Shown here piece by piece: positions 34,020 to 42,791 of a stretch of 64,000 nucleotides of DNA (within the stretch, counting starts at the first letter, position 1; each line of letters begins with the position of its first letter). This DNA comes from AP-15 sp963737145 (GTDB lineage: Bacteria > Pseudomonadota > Alphaproteobacteria > ATCC43930 > CGMCC-115725): the NCBI GenBank assembly GCA_963737145.1, contig CAVTRO010000006.1, positions 62,001-126,000 on the forward strand, in the 5' to 3' direction. Both the position numbers and the translations under genes were made by a program. The notes beneath the pieces were generated by a model. It saw only the letters and a program-made list of their open reading frames with translations. It was not told where the DNA came from and searched no databases.

Positions 34020-34811
34020 ATGAACGACGTAGTAGTCGAAAGAAGTCGCGACCGTTTGGAGCGGGAGACCTGGACAAAGGCCGGGCCTGTTGTTACCCGC
34101 ATGCGGGACGACGAAGTACTGGCTCTCGAAGAGCGGGCAATGGCTACCGTCGGCGATCCGTCGGCGTTGGGGCTGTGGGCCTTCGCCACCGGCACCTGGA
34201 TCGCCGGCACCGTAATCGGCGGTGCTTTCGGCCAGAATGCTGCTGCGGTTGCGCAACATGCGGTCACGGCGGCGGTGCCGACGCAGGTCGTGACCATCAC
34301 GCCGGTGTTCAACATCTTTACGGCAGTCGTGCCAGTACTGTTTTTTTTCACCGGCATTGCGCAGTTTATCGCCGGATTATTTGCGTTTCGGCGAGCCAGC
34401 CCGCTGATGGCCACGGCTTTCTGTTGTTTTGGCGCCTTTGGGGTGTCGGCGGCCTTCGGTTTCCTGCTGCAGGCCTGGGGACTGCTGCCGACGCCGATCA
34501 ACGGCAACGCGCAGATACTCATCGGTTTCCTCTATGAAAGCTTCGGGTTCATCGCTTTTGCGCTGGCGGTTGCGGCACTGGGCATGAACTTGGCGACCGT
34601 GGCCTGGCTAGGAACGCTCTGCATTGGTTTTGTTCTCGCAGGCATCCCCAACCTCGCGGCCGCGGCGACCGGCGGATGGGTCGTTCTCGGGACCATCGGC
34701 GGCTGGTTCCTGGTCGCCTCGGCGGCTATCGCCTATTACCTCGGGATGGCGATCGTCGTGAACAGCTGCTCAAGGCGTCCCGTCATGCCCATCGGCGGCA
34801 AACCCTGCTAA
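34020..34811 (+). CDS. GPR1/FUN34/YaaH (acetate uptake, SatP-like) family transporter
   Basis: 263 residues with about six membrane helices. The family pattern is DPSALGLWAFATGTWI near residue 47, then VFNIFTAVVPVLFFFTGIAQFIAGLFAFRRASPLMATAFCCFGAF (the FIAGxxxFRR motif), then GFYE-like IGFLYESFGFIAFALAVAAL and a C-terminal VASAAIAYYLGMA. In SatP/YaaH proteins this architecture mediates acetate/succinate-proton symport. The first ~45 residues are a charged extra N-terminal part. GGAGTAAGCAAAG precedes the ATG. Confidence 0.8.
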   Translation: MNDVVVERSRDRLERETWTKAGPVVTRMRDDEVLALEERAMATVGDPSALGLWAFATGTWIAGTVIGGAFGQNAAAVAQHAVTAAVPTQVVTITPVFNIFTAVVPVLFFFTGIAQFIAGLFAFRRASPLMATAFCCFGAFGVSAAFGFLLQAWGLLPTPINGNAQILIGFLYESFGFIAFALAVAALGMNLATVAWLGTLCIGFVLAGIPNLAAAATGGWVVLGTIGGWFLVASAAIAYYLGMAIVVNSCSRRPVMPIGGKPC

Positions 34812-34942
34812 CCGAACCAAAACCGGACGCGGAGGCAAGTGCGGCCTTGCACTTGCTTCCGGGTATTGTGTCTGCCGCCGGAGGCTGCGACAATTCTGCA
34901 GAACTCCGGAGGGCCGAGAGGCCGGCATTGGGAGGAACTGCG

Positions 34943-35329
34943 GTGACGGACACACCCACCCAGTCGATCAAAATCGACGGCTATCACGCGCACGTCTATT
35001 ACGACCCCATGACCCGGGCGCGCGCCGGGCAATTGCGGGAAGCGATCGCCGGCGCGCTCGGCGTCGAGGTCAGGGAATTGAGCGACGAGCCGAGGGGCCC
35101 GCATCCGGTTCCGCAGTTCCGGTTCACGTTCACGGCTGCGCAGTTCGAGAACATCGTGCCGTGGCTGATGCTCAACCGCCAGGGCCTCGACGTCCTCGTC
35201 CACCCGCTGACCGACAACTCCTACGACGACCACTCGCGCTACGCGGTCTGGCTCGGCTCTCCGGTGCCGTTAAGGCTCAACCCGGCGAGCCGCACCTACC
35301 GCGCCGAGCAATATCCGACGCCGCACTGA
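34943..35329 (+). CDS. DOPA 4,5-dioxygenase family protein
   Basis: 128 residues. Matches the small aromatic-ring dioxygenase family: GYHAHVYYDP near the N-terminus, GPHPVPQFRFTFTAAQFENIVPWLMLNRQGLDVLVHPLTDN, and HSRYAVWLGSPVPLRL at the end; the conserved His residues (YHAHVYY, GPHP, VHP, DDHS) are those of the family metal site. The GTG at 34943 follows a GGAGGAACTGCG ribosome-binding site and fits the homology better than the long upstream frame. Bacterial members are thought to open catechol-like rings, but the physiological role is unclear. Located ~130 bases after the acetate-type transporter. Confidence 0.88.
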   Translation: MTDTPTQSIKIDGYHAHVYYDPMTRARAGQLREAIAGALGVEVRELSDEPRGPHPVPQFRFTFTAAQFENIVPWLMLNRQGLDVLVHPLTDNSYDDHSRYAVWLGSPVPLRLNPASRTYRAEQYPTPH

Positions 35330-35707
35330 AGAAGCCGCACTGCCGCCGGTTTAGCCCAAGCGCGTCCGCCGGGGCAGGCCGCCGAGGGCGCAATCGGTGC
35401 CTGCCATGATGTTCGATCGGCGGTCGCTGGGCTAATGCTCAGACGCAGGCGCAAGATCTACCCGATGCGCTGAAGCGATCCGACAAATCACTGCAAAACT
35501 GTTGTCACACCGGCCAAGACCCCGTCTTGGCATGGGTCCCGGCCTTCGCCGGGAAGGCAAGTAAAAAGGGCAAGACGCCTAACCCGCCTTTGCTGAACCG
35601 ATTGAGTGCGCCCGAACAGTAGGCCGTCTCCACAGCCGCGCTATGCTTGCCACCAGCGCCTTCCTCGCGGTACTCCCTGGCCGGCCAATTGCGGTGGAGG
35701 GAGCGGG
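35330..35707. other. Intergenic region with a short hairpin repeat
   Basis: About 380 bases. A GGGTCCCGGCCTTCGCCGGGA hairpin near 35535-35555 resembles the dispersed alphaproteobacterial palindrome ATGGGTCCCGGC...; the rest shows no gene. It separates the DOPA-dioxygenase-like gene from tcuA. Confidence 0.4.
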
Positions 35708-37204
35708 ATGATCGCGGGCGAATTCGATGTCGTCGTCGTCGGGGCCGGCAATGCCGGGATGTGCGCGGCGCTGGCGGCGCGGGGGGAGGGGGCTCGGGTG
35801 CTCGTTCTGGAAGCGGCGCCGTTTGACGAGCGCGGCGGCAACAGCCGGTTTACCGCGGGGGCGCTGCGGTTTGTCTACAACGGCGTCGACGATCTTCTGA
35901 AGCTCTGCGATCTCAGCGAGACCGAGCTCGCGACCAGCGATTTCGGAACCTATACCACCGACCAGTACTACGACGATCTCGGGCGGCTGACCGACTATCG
36001 CAGCAATCCCGACACGGCCGAGCTGCTCGTCACGAAGAGCCAGGAGACGCTGCTGTGGATGCGTAGCCAGGGCATCCGGTTTGCGCCGATGTATTCGCGG
36101 CAGGCCTTCAAGCACGAGGGAAAATTCGTGTTCTGGGGCGGGCTTGCGCTCGAGGCCTGGGGCGGCGGGCCGGGGCTTGTCGAGGGGCTCTTCAAGGCGG
36201 CCGAGGAAAGGCAGATCCAGATCGCCTACGAGGCCTCAGGCGAGGCTTTGATCGCCGACGATGGCGGCGTGCACGGCGTCGTCGCCAAGGTCGAGGGCAA
36301 AACGACGCAGATCCCGGCCAAGGCCGTCATCCTCGCCAGCGGCGGGTTTGAGGCCAATTCCGAGATGCGCACCCGCTATCTCGGACCCGGCTGGGATCTC
36401 GCGAAGGTGCGCGGCACCCGGTTCAACACCGGTGCGGGGATCAAGATGGCGCTCGACATCGGGGCGATGCCCTACGGCAACTGGTCCGGGTGCCACGCGG
36501 TCGGCTGGGACTACAATGCGCCCGAATTCGGCGACCTCGCGGTCGGCGACAATTTTCAGAAGCACAGCTACCCGTTTGCGATCATGGTCAATGCCGAGGG
36601 CGTGCGGTTCTGCGACGAAGGAGCGGACTTCCGCAACTATACCTATGCCAAATACGGCCGTGAAATCCTCAACCAGCCGCATCAATTCGCCTGGCAGATC
36701 TTCGACCAGCAAGTCGTGCATTTGCAGCGCGACGAGTACCGCATCCGCCAGGTGACCAAGGTCACCGCCGACACGATCGAGGGGCTGGCCGACAAGATGG
36801 CCGAGTATGCGCCGGTCGATAAGGCGCGGTTTCTCAAAACCGTCCGCGAGTACAACGCCGCGGTGCAGCGCGACCTTCCCTACAACCCGACGGTCAAGGA
36901 CGGCCGCACCACCAAGGGCCTCGCGATCGACAAAACCAATTGGGCCATGCCGATCGAGAAGCCGCCCTTCGAGGCCTATTGCACGACCTGCGGCATCACC
37001 TTCACGTTTGGCGGGTTGCGCATTGACACCGACGGGCGGGTGCTCGACACCGCACAAAAGCCGATCCCCGGCCTGTACGCCGCAGGCGAACTCGTCGGCG
37101 GACTCTTCTATTTCAATTACCCGGGCGGGACCGGCCTGGTTTCCGGCTCGGTATTCGGCAAGATCGCCGGCGCAACCGCCGGAAGTGCAGTCCTGCGACG
37201 GTAG
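35708..37204 (+). CDS. tcuA: FAD-dependent tricarballylate dehydrogenase-like protein (TcuA)
   Basis: 498 residues, flavoprotein of the succinate dehydrogenase/fumarate reductase superfamily. FAD-binding GAGNAGMCAALAARGEGARVLVLEAAP at the N-terminus, GGNSRFTAGALRF, ILASGGFEANSEMRTRYLGPGWDLAKVRGTRFNTGAGIKMALDIGA, CGITFTFGGLRIDTDGRVLD and GLYAAGELVGGLFYFNYPGGTGLVSGSVFG are typical of TcuA, which oxidises tricarballylate to cis-aconitate. TcuB (electron transfer partner) and TcuC (transporter) are not adjacent, so the substrate is inferred from similarity only. The ATG at 35708 begins the flavin motif; GGAGGGAGCGGG lies before it. Confidence 0.85.
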   Translation: MIAGEFDVVVVGAGNAGMCAALAARGEGARVLVLEAAPFDERGGNSRFTAGALRFVYNGVDDLLKLCDLSETELATSDFGTYTTDQYYDDLGRLTDYRSNPDTAELLVTKSQETLLWMRSQGIRFAPMYSRQAFKHEGKFVFWGGLALEAWGGGPGLVEGLFKAAEERQIQIAYEASGEALIADDGGVHGVVAKVEGKTTQIPAKAVILASGGFEANSEMRTRYLGPGWDLAKVRGTRFNTGAGIKMALDIGAMPYGNWSGCHAVGWDYNAPEFGDLAVGDNFQKHSYPFAIMVNAEGVRFCDEGADFRNYTYAKYGREILNQPHQFAWQIFDQQVVHLQRDEYRIRQVTKVTADTIEGLADKMAEYAPVDKARFLKTVREYNAAVQRDLPYNPTVKDGRTTKGLAIDKTNWAMPIEKPPFEAYCTTCGITFTFGGLRIDTDGRVLDTAQKPIPGLYAAGELVGGLFYFNYPGGTGLVSGSVFGKIAGATAGSAVLRR

Positions 37205-37268
37205 GAGAATGTTGTTGTGATTTTCGTATCACTGTGCTAATATTCCTAAAGGTTACCTAGGAGCCGTA

Positions 37269-37303
37269 GCTGTTAATTTGCTGCAAATAACAGCAAAAAC
37301 AGC
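37269..37303. repeat. 35-base dispersed hairpin repeat, copy 1
   Basis: GCTGTTAATTTGCTGCAAAT... forms a hairpin (GCTGTTA...TAACAGC with TTTG/CAAA inside) followed by a second AACAGC. The reverse complement of 47033-47067 matches it at 31 of 35 positions. Both copies are intergenic. Confidence 0.6.
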
Positions 37304-37355
37304 GGCATCCCCGCCGTGACCCCGCGGCTCAAGGGCGAGGATGCACTATTGCCAA

Positions 37356-37568
37356 TTAGCGATAGTACCAGGCGTGATGCCAATGGGGGCCATAACCCCA
37401 TCCGTAATGACGCCAGTAAGGATGATGATGACGCCAATACCAGGCATGCGGTCCGCCCCAGCAATGCCAAGAGTATCCGTTCCACCAGCACCGCGCTTCT
37501 GCCGGCTGGGCAAAGGCGGCGGTACCGATTGCCAAGGCAGCGAGCGTCGCCAGGACGAATTTCCTCAT
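37356..37568 (-). CDS. Small secreted His/Trp/Tyr-rich protein
   Basis: 70 residues from the ATG at 37568, with a GAGGAGG ribosome-binding site. Sec signal MRKFVLATLAALAIGTAAFAQ followed by a mature peptide of about 50 residues that is extraordinarily rich in His, Trp and Tyr (WYWRHHHPYWRHYGWGYGPHWHHAWYYR) with two Cys (RCW, HCW). Such short alphaproteobacterial proteins are exported; metal or heme binding is a reasonable guess from composition only. No partner gene is obvious. Confidence 0.7.
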   Translation of the reverse strand: MRKFVLATLAALAIGTAAFAQPAEARCWWNGYSWHCWGGPHAWYWRHHHPYWRHYGWGYGPHWHHAWYYR

Positions 37569-37632
37569 CGCTTTACCTCCTCGATGCTTGCCAACTAAGA
37601 GCACAACGAGAGGGCAACTCGAATTACTCCCT

Positions 37633-38268
37633 TTAACCACAAATTTTATTGGGATCGGACACGGCCGCCAGCATGGCTTCCACCACGGACTGCGGGTCTG
37701 CGGCGCGCATCACCTCGCCCATTACCGCAACTCCGCTCGCTCCGGCAGACAAGCAGAGCGGTGCGTTCGCAGGCGTTATCCCGCCGAGTGCGATGACGGG
37801 ACCCGGTACCTGCGCTGCGATCTCGGCCAAGCCGTCGAGACCGATCGCCGGGCCGTAGCCCGGTTTGCTGGCGGTGATGAACACCGGGCTGACGGTGACG
37901 TAATCGGCGCCCGAACCCAGCAATGCCGAGGCCTCCTCGGCGGAATGCGCCGACGCGCCGATCAGCCCGCCGGGAAGGCGCGGGCGCGCCGCTGCGGGAT
38001 TCCCTGCGCTCGGCAGATGCACCCCGCCCGCGCCGGCCATCACCGCCGCATCGACATCCTCGTGGACGGTCACGGTTGCGTGCCAGCGGCCACCGAGCGC
38101 CACCAGGGCGCTCAGCAAGTCGCGGCGTTCGCCCGCCGGCAGATCCTTCTCGCGCAGGCTGAACCATCGGCAGCCGCCGGCAAAGATTGCCTCGGCGACC
38201 TCGTCGAGCGGCCGGCGCGTCTGGCGGCGGTCCGATATGACCAGCAGCGGCGGAACCGGGAGCCTCAC
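37633..38268 (-). CDS. thiE: Thiamine phosphate synthase (ThiE)
   Basis: 211 residues, TIM barrel. It joins the thiazole and pyrimidine moieties to make thiamine phosphate. Signs are LLVISDRR, GCRWFSLREKDLPAGER (pyrimidine site; Lys/Asp), VHEDVDAAVMAGAGGVHLPS, GLIGASAHS, GADYVTVSPVFITASKPGYGPAIGLDGL (the SPVF-T-SKPG motif) and IALGGITPANAPLCLSAGASGVAVMGEVM (phosphate site). Begins with a GTG at 38268, 12 bases after the SIMPL gene, so the two may be one operon. No other thi genes or TPP riboswitch are visible here. Confidence 0.9.
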   Translation of the reverse strand: MRLPVPPLLVISDRRQTRRPLDEVAEAIFAGGCRWFSLREKDLPAGERRDLLSALVALGGRWHATVTVHEDVDAAVMAGAGGVHLPSAGNPAAARPRLPGGLIGASAHSAEEASALLGSGADYVTVSPVFITASKPGYGPAIGLDGLAEIAAQVPGPVIALGGITPANAPLCLSAGASGVAVMGEVMRAADPQSVVEAMLAAVSDPNKICG

Positions 38269-38280
38269 GCCAGGCCTCTC

Positions 38281-38997
38281 TTACGGCCGCGGCGGGCCGA
38301 GGAGCAGGTCGGCCTCGATCGTCACCCGGACCATTGCTTCGCCGGGCTCGGCGACAGGCGCTGCCATTGCCATCGCGCTAAATCGAGGAACCGGCCTGCC
38401 GCCGGTTTCGGCATTGCCGACGCGCACATCACGGAACCGAAGGACGGCCAGGTGCATGCGGTCGGCGATCGAGGCAGCTCGATGGTCGAGCTCGGCAAGG
38501 GCCTCGGCGGTCAGATCCTCCTCGGCGCCGCGAACCGTCTCGGGCGCGACATCGTAAGCCAAGGTGGAGGTCGACAGGCCGTCGGATTGCAGCGCGCCGG
38601 CCAGTTTCAGCATCGAATCCGCGTCCTTTCCGGTCAGAGTGACCGACTGGCTGCCGCGCCAGCGGGCGGGACCATTCTCCGGGCGCTCCTCGGCGACATT
38701 GTAGGAGCCGGTCTCGACCCGCACTCCCTGCACCTGCCGCACGCGATCGAGCGCCGCGGCCATCCGGCGATTGATCGCCGCCTGGACCGAGCGGGCATCC
38801 GGCCCGGTCTCCTCGACCCGGAGCTCGATCCGCAAGAGATCGCGGATTACCGAGCGCTCCGCCGTCTGGCTGAGGTGGAGCACGGTCAGGTGTTGATCGG
38901 CGTCCTGCGCCAGTGCGTGGGCCGACGCGAACACCGCCGCGGCGATCGCGAGAAGTACCCTCACCCGCCTCGCCCCGCTCAGCACCCTCTCGAGCAT
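38281..38997 (-). CDS. SIMPL domain (DUF541) periplasmic protein
   Basis: 238 residues with a Sec signal (VLLAIAAAVFASAHALA). SIMPL family features are the DQHLTVLHLSQTAERSVIRDLLRIELRVEETGPDA N-terminal beta region, VQAAINRRMAAALDRVRQVQGVRVETGSYNV, and a C-terminal beta-strand region with VTIEADLLLG. Members are predicted to be periplasmic/outer-membrane and linked to stress tolerance in some bacteria; a defined function is lacking. AGGATTTATATTAGCG precedes the ATG. Lies upstream of thiE on the same strand. Confidence 0.85.
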   Translation of the reverse strand: MLERVLSGARRVRVLLAIAAAVFASAHALAQDADQHLTVLHLSQTAERSVIRDLLRIELRVEETGPDARSVQAAINRRMAAALDRVRQVQGVRVETGSYNVAEERPENGPARWRGSQSVTLTGKDADSMLKLAGALQSDGLSTSTLAYDVAPETVRGAEEDLTAEALAELDHRAASIADRMHLAVLRFRDVRVGNAETGGRPVPRFSAMAMAAPVAEPGEAMVRVTIEADLLLGPPRP

Positions 38998-39083
38998 CGC
39001 TAATATAAATCCTAGGTTTCCGGAGCGTGATTATGGATCAGTTGACCGCAGGCGGCTATTACCGAGGGTGGGCGGGGACTTGG

Positions 39084-39836
39084 ATGGAGAAGCGGGTTTT
39101 GCGCGCGCTCGTCACACGGCCTCGCGAAGATGCGGAGAGCTTGGTCGCGGCTTTGGCGATCCGGGGCGTCGAGGCGCTGATTGAACCTTTGATGGAGATC
39201 CGTTACCAGGCGCCGCAGGCGCTCGATCTCGGCGGAGTACAAGCCATTCTGTGCACCAGCGCCAACGGTGTGCGAGCCCTGGCGCGGGCGAGCGGCGAAC
39301 GCCGTGTGCTGCTGTTGACGGTGGGTGATGCGACGGCGGCGCGGGCGCGCGCCGAAGGTTTCGACCGCGTCGAGAGCGCCGGGGGCGACGTCGGCGATCT
39401 CGCCCGCTTGGCGGCGGCGCGGCTGGTCGCTCAAGACGGGCCGCTGTTGCATGCCGCCGGAAATGTCATTGCCGGCGATCTGGTTGGCTTGTTGCGCGCG
39501 CAGGGGTTCGCCGTCGAGAGGCGTGTTTTCTATCAAGCCCAGGCGGCTGCGGCGCTCAGTCCGGCGGCAGTCGACAGCTTGCGCGCCGGTGCGATCGCCT
39601 TCGCGCTGTTTTTCTCTCCGCGGACCGCGGCGATTTTTGCTAGGCTTGCCGGTGTCACCGGGGTGGACGAGTGCTGTGCGAAGGTCACCGCGCTGTCGAT
39701 CAGCCGGGCCGCCGATGCTGGGCTTGCCGAGTTGCGGTGGCGTGACAGGCGCATAGCCGAACGCCCCAATCAGTCGGCTTTACTTGATGCGCTCGACCAG
39801 GTGCTGGGTGGGCGGCGCGGGTTTTACCAGGAATAG
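39084..39836 (+). CDS. hemD: Uroporphyrinogen-III synthase (HemD)
   Basis: About 250 residues. It cyclises hydroxymethylbilane to uroporphyrinogen III in heme and tetrapyrrole synthesis. The family is poorly conserved but recognisable: LRALVTRPREDAESLVAALAIRGVEALIEPLMEI, ILCTSANGVRALARAS, LLLTVGDATAARARAEGF, ALFFSPRTAAIFARL and the C-terminal TALSISRAADAGL. The ATG at 39084 heads the homology; the open frame reaches 39027. Immediately followed by the COG4223 gene (8 bases) and then hemY, an arrangement typical of alphaproteobacteria. Confidence 0.85.
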   Translation: MEKRVLRALVTRPREDAESLVAALAIRGVEALIEPLMEIRYQAPQALDLGGVQAILCTSANGVRALARASGERRVLLLTVGDATAARARAEGFDRVESAGGDVGDLARLAAARLVAQDGPLLHAAGNVIAGDLVGLLRAQGFAVERRVFYQAQAAAALSPAAVDSLRAGAIAFALFFSPRTAAIFARLAGVTGVDECCAKVTALSISRAADAGLAELRWRDRRIAERPNQSALLDALDQVLGGRRGFYQE

Positions 39837-39843
39837 CAATACA

Positions 39844-41136
39844 ATGTCGCAACGGGATAGCGGAGAGGGCGCGGCAGAAGACGGCGCGGCAGAAGACGGC
39901 GCGGCGCCGACCGAGCAGGACTCGACCCAGGCGGCGGTCGAGCCGGCCAGAACGCCGCGCAGATCTGGTCAAGCGGCGCTGTGGCTCGCGGCGTTGCTGA
40001 TCCTGATCCTCGCCGGCGTGGCCTTGTCGCCTCTTTGGGCTCCGCAAATAGAGCCGCTTTTTCCGTGGGGCGAGAACCGCGACGAATACGCTGCGCTCGC
40101 CGCGCGGGTGGCGGCGGTCGAAGCGCGCCCCGTCGCACCCAACACGGGCATCGGTGCCGTTCAATCGACGGTCAGCGATTTGTCGCGCCGCGTCGACCAG
40201 CTCGACTCTCGAGTAGCGGCAATAGAGAAGCGCCCGCCGCCCCCGAGCATCGACACCGACGCGATCAATTCGACTCTGGGCGGGCTGACGCACCGCGTGG
40301 ACCAGCTCGAGGCCGCCGGCAAACCCGACCTCGGTCCGATTCGGGCCGCAATGCAGCAGATCGAGCAGCGGCTCGCGGCGATCGAAACCCAATCCGCATC
40401 GCGGATCGCCAGCGACGACGCCGCTGCCAAGAATATGCAGCAGCAGGTCTCCCGCCTCGGCCAGGTCGAAGGCGATCTCGCGAACCGAGTGGCGGCGATC
40501 GAGCGCGCGGCGCAGTCGCAAGACAAGCCCGAGCTTCGCGCCGACGGTATGTTGGCGCTGCTACTGGGACAAATGCGCGAGGCAATCGAGCAGGCGCGGC
40601 CGTTCCCGGCCGAGTTCGATGGGTTTATGAAGGTCGCCGGGGGTTCCGATCTCGCCGCCGCTGCTCAGCCGCTCGCCGAACCGGCCCGAAACGGGGTGGC
40701 AAGCCGCGCCGTCCTGGCAAAGGGCTTGACAGAACTGGCCGGCCGGATGGCGACGGCGAGCGAACCCGCCGCCAAATCGGATTGGCGCGAGCAGACCCTC
40801 GCCCGGCTGCGCGGCCTGGTGACGATCCGCCGCATCGAGGGTCCATCGCAGACCGGGTCCAACGGGGGGGCAGACGGGGCGGTCGGCGCCGCCCAAGCCG
40901 CGCTTGCCCGCGGCGATCTTGCGGGCGCGGTGGCGGCGATCAAGTCGCTGACCGGGGCGGACGCCGAGACGGCGCGCCCTTGGCTGCTCATGGCGCGTGA
41001 ACGGCTCGCGGCGGAGAAGGCGCTGGACCGCATTCAGGAGTTGCTGACGGAGCGCCTGGGCAACTCCCCCGCTGCTCCGGGCGCTGCCCCGGCCAAGGTT
41101 CCGGACGAGCCGGAGAAGGCGAGAACACGGTCGTGA
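39844..41136 (+). CDS. Mitofilin-like COG4223 membrane protein
   Basis: 430 residues. N-terminal acidic Ala-rich region, one membrane helix (AALWLAALLILILAGVALSPLW, residues ~44-65), then a long coiled coil (RVAAVEARPV, RVDQLDSRVAAIEKR, RVDQLEAAGK, IEQRLAAIETQS) and a helical C-terminal domain (LAAEKALDRIQELLTERLG). This is the alphaproteobacterial relative of mitochondrial Mic60/mitofilin, thought to shape the inner membrane. A 15-base direct repeat (two full copies and a partial, 39868-39905) duplicates the GAAED segment. It shares GTGA with hemY downstream, so tightly coupled to heme genes. Confidence 0.85.
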   Translation: MSQRDSGEGAAEDGAAEDGAAPTEQDSTQAAVEPARTPRRSGQAALWLAALLILILAGVALSPLWAPQIEPLFPWGENRDEYAALAARVAAVEARPVAPNTGIGAVQSTVSDLSRRVDQLDSRVAAIEKRPPPPSIDTDAINSTLGGLTHRVDQLEAAGKPDLGPIRAAMQQIEQRLAAIETQSASRIASDDAAAKNMQQQVSRLGQVEGDLANRVAAIERAAQSQDKPELRADGMLALLLGQMREAIEQARPFPAEFDGFMKVAGGSDLAAAAQPLAEPARNGVASRAVLAKGLTELAGRMATASEPAAKSDWREQTLARLRGLVTIRRIEGPSQTGSNGGADGAVGAAQAALARGDLAGAVAAIKSLTGADAETARPWLLMARERLAAEKALDRIQELLTERLGNSPAAPGAAPAKVPDEPEKARTRS

Positions 41137-42635
41137 TCCGCGGCCTTCTCGGCCTTCTCGTCTTTGTGGGGGCGATCACGGCGGCAATTTTTTTTGCCGA
41201 TCATCCCGGGCAGGTCGAGATTGTGTGGCAAGGCTGGCAGGTGGAGACCTCGGTCGGCGTGCTCGCGGCCGCTGCGGCGCTCGCCGGCTTGGCGATTGCG
41301 TTGCTCTACTGGTTTGTGTCGCTCATCCTCGACAGCCCGCGTGCATTTCTGCGGCACCGGCGCGAGCGCCGCCGGCGCGCCGGCTACCGAGCGCTGACCC
41401 GGGGCATGGTTGCGGTTGCAGCGGGCGAGCCGGAGGAGGCGCAACGTTGCGCTCGCCGCGCTGATGCGCTGCTCGCCGACCCGCCACTGACCCTGCTCCT
41501 GTCGGCTCAGGCGGCGCAGCTCGGGGGTGACGAAATGGCGGCGAAAAAGTTCTTCACGGCCATGCTCGACCGCCCCGAGATGGAGTTTCTCGGACTTCGC
41601 GGTCTCCTCAACCAAGCAATGCGTGCCGGCGACCGAGGGACGGCGCTGCGCCTAACCGAGCGCGCCGCCACCTTGCGTCCGGATACGACCTGGGTCGTCG
41701 AGAGCCTCTTCGAGCTCGAAGCGCGCGAAGGACGATGGGACGCAGCCCTGGAGACCCTGGCGCAGGCGGCCAAACGCCGGACCATTCCGCGCGAGCGCGC
41801 CCGTCATCATCGCGGTGTGATCCTTTACGAGCTCAGCCTTGCCGCGATCGCCGGCGGCGATCGGGCCCGGGGTCGAAATTTGGCGGCTCAGGCGCAGGCG
41901 ATGACGCCTGACCTTGCCGCTCCGGCAGCTCACCTCGCCCGAGCGCTGCACCAGGACGGCCGCACCAGGCCTGCGGCAAAGGCAATCGAGCGCGCCTGGC
42001 GGACGGCTCCCCATCCGGATCTCGCACAGGTTTACGGCGCGCTCCATGATGGCGCGACACCTCTCGACCGGTTCAAGAGCTTCGAGCGGCTGGCGGCGCA
42101 AAACCCCGATGCGCGGGAAACTCATCTCACCGTGGCGGAAGCGGCGCTCGACGCACAACTCTGGGGCGAGGCGCGCCGCCACCTCGAACGGGCGCTGAGC
42201 GCGCCGGCGCCGCCTCTTATCGCCAGATTGGCGAACTCCGCTCGCTTCCCCGCAGCATCCGGCCCTGACGAGGACGCCAGCTTGGCGGGTCCGACGCCAC
42301 GTCTGTGCCTGATGATGGCGCGCCTCGAGGAAGCGGAACACGGAGTCGGCGCCGAGGCGCGCCAATGGCTCGACCGCGCCGTCATTGCGGTGCCCGACCC
42401 ACGTTATGTCTGCGCCAGTTGTGGCGGAGAAAGCCTCGAATGGCGATCGCTCTGTCCCCATTGCGCCAGTTTTGATAAGCTGGTGTGGGGGACACCAGCC
42501 TGGGCTGCTGCCGGCAGCGCTCTCCCGATTCTGGCAAAACCGGCGAGTGGCGAAGACCGGGACTTGCCGGCCGGGCAATCGCCGACGGCTGACACAGTCG
42601 CGAATCGGCTTGGCGACGGTGGGATTAGACGCTAA
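41133..42635 (+). CDS. hemY: Heme biosynthesis-associated TPR protein HemY (HemY_N), with C-terminal zinc ribbon
   Basis: 500 residues. N-terminal HemY domain: two membrane helices (IRGLLGLLVFVGAITAAIFFADHPGQ and LAAAAALAGLAIALLYWFVSLI), then the DSPRAFLRHRRERRR linker, then TPR repeats (for example RGMVAVAAGEPEEAQRCARRADALL, WVVESLFELEAREGRWDAALETLAQAAKR). A zinc-ribbon (CASCGGESLEWRSLCPHC) near residue 440 is followed by a short tail. This is not the protoporphyrinogen oxidase sometimes also named HemY. GTG start at 41133 overlaps the COG4223 stop (GTGA). Co-transcribed with hemD and COG4223. Confidence 0.9.
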   Translation: MIRGLLGLLVFVGAITAAIFFADHPGQVEIVWQGWQVETSVGVLAAAAALAGLAIALLYWFVSLILDSPRAFLRHRRERRRRAGYRALTRGMVAVAAGEPEEAQRCARRADALLADPPLTLLLSAQAAQLGGDEMAAKKFFTAMLDRPEMEFLGLRGLLNQAMRAGDRGTALRLTERAATLRPDTTWVVESLFELEAREGRWDAALETLAQAAKRRTIPRERARHHRGVILYELSLAAIAGGDRARGRNLAAQAQAMTPDLAAPAAHLARALHQDGRTRPAAKAIERAWRTAPHPDLAQVYGALHDGATPLDRFKSFERLAAQNPDARETHLTVAEAALDAQLWGEARRHLERALSAPAPPLIARLANSARFPAASGPDEDASLAGPTPRLCLMMARLEEAEHGVGAEARQWLDRAVIAVPDPRYVCASCGGESLEWRSLCPHCASFDKLVWGTPAWAAAGSALPILAKPASGEDRDLPAGQSPTADTVANRLGDGGIRR

Positions 42636-42644
42636 AAGCTCGTC

Positions 42645-42673
42645 CCGGCAGGCGCGCCGCGGTCGCCTGCCGG
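42645..42673 (+). terminator. Strong hairpin between hemY and tRNA-Thr
   Basis: A 10-base perfect inverted repeat, CCGGCAGGCG and CGCCTGCCGG, with a 9-base loop. There is no T-run, so it may be a weak terminator or a processing/protection structure. It lies between the hemY stop and the tRNA start. Confidence 0.4.
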
Positions 42674-42678
42674 TCGCT

Positions 42679-42753
42679 GCCCCGGTAGCTCAGCGGTAGA
42701 GCACCCGCTTCGTAAGCGGTAGGTCGTTGGTTCAAATCCGACTCGGGGCACCA
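42679..42753 (+). tRNA. tRNA-Thr (anticodon CGT), CCA encoded
   Basis: 75 bases including the genomic CCA. Acceptor GCCCCGG pairs with TCGGGGC (one G-U), D arm GCTC-AGCGGTA-GAGC, anticodon stem/loop with loop TTCGTAA (anticodon CGT, reading ACG), and the TTCAAAT T-loop. Discriminator A73 and CCA follow. All arms fold normally, so it is a functional-looking gene. Confidence 0.95.
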
Positions 42754-42791
42754 TCTGGTCCAAAGAAAGCGCATCAGAAGGTGGCCGCTGA

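Noticed and set aside
37633..38268. TPP riboswitch upstream of thiE
   Set aside because: thiE begins 12 bases after the SIMPL gene, and no THI-box motif was seen upstream of either.
41133..42635. Protoporphyrinogen oxidase named hemY
   Set aside because: The protein is a membrane-anchored TPR protein without an FAD-binding motif.
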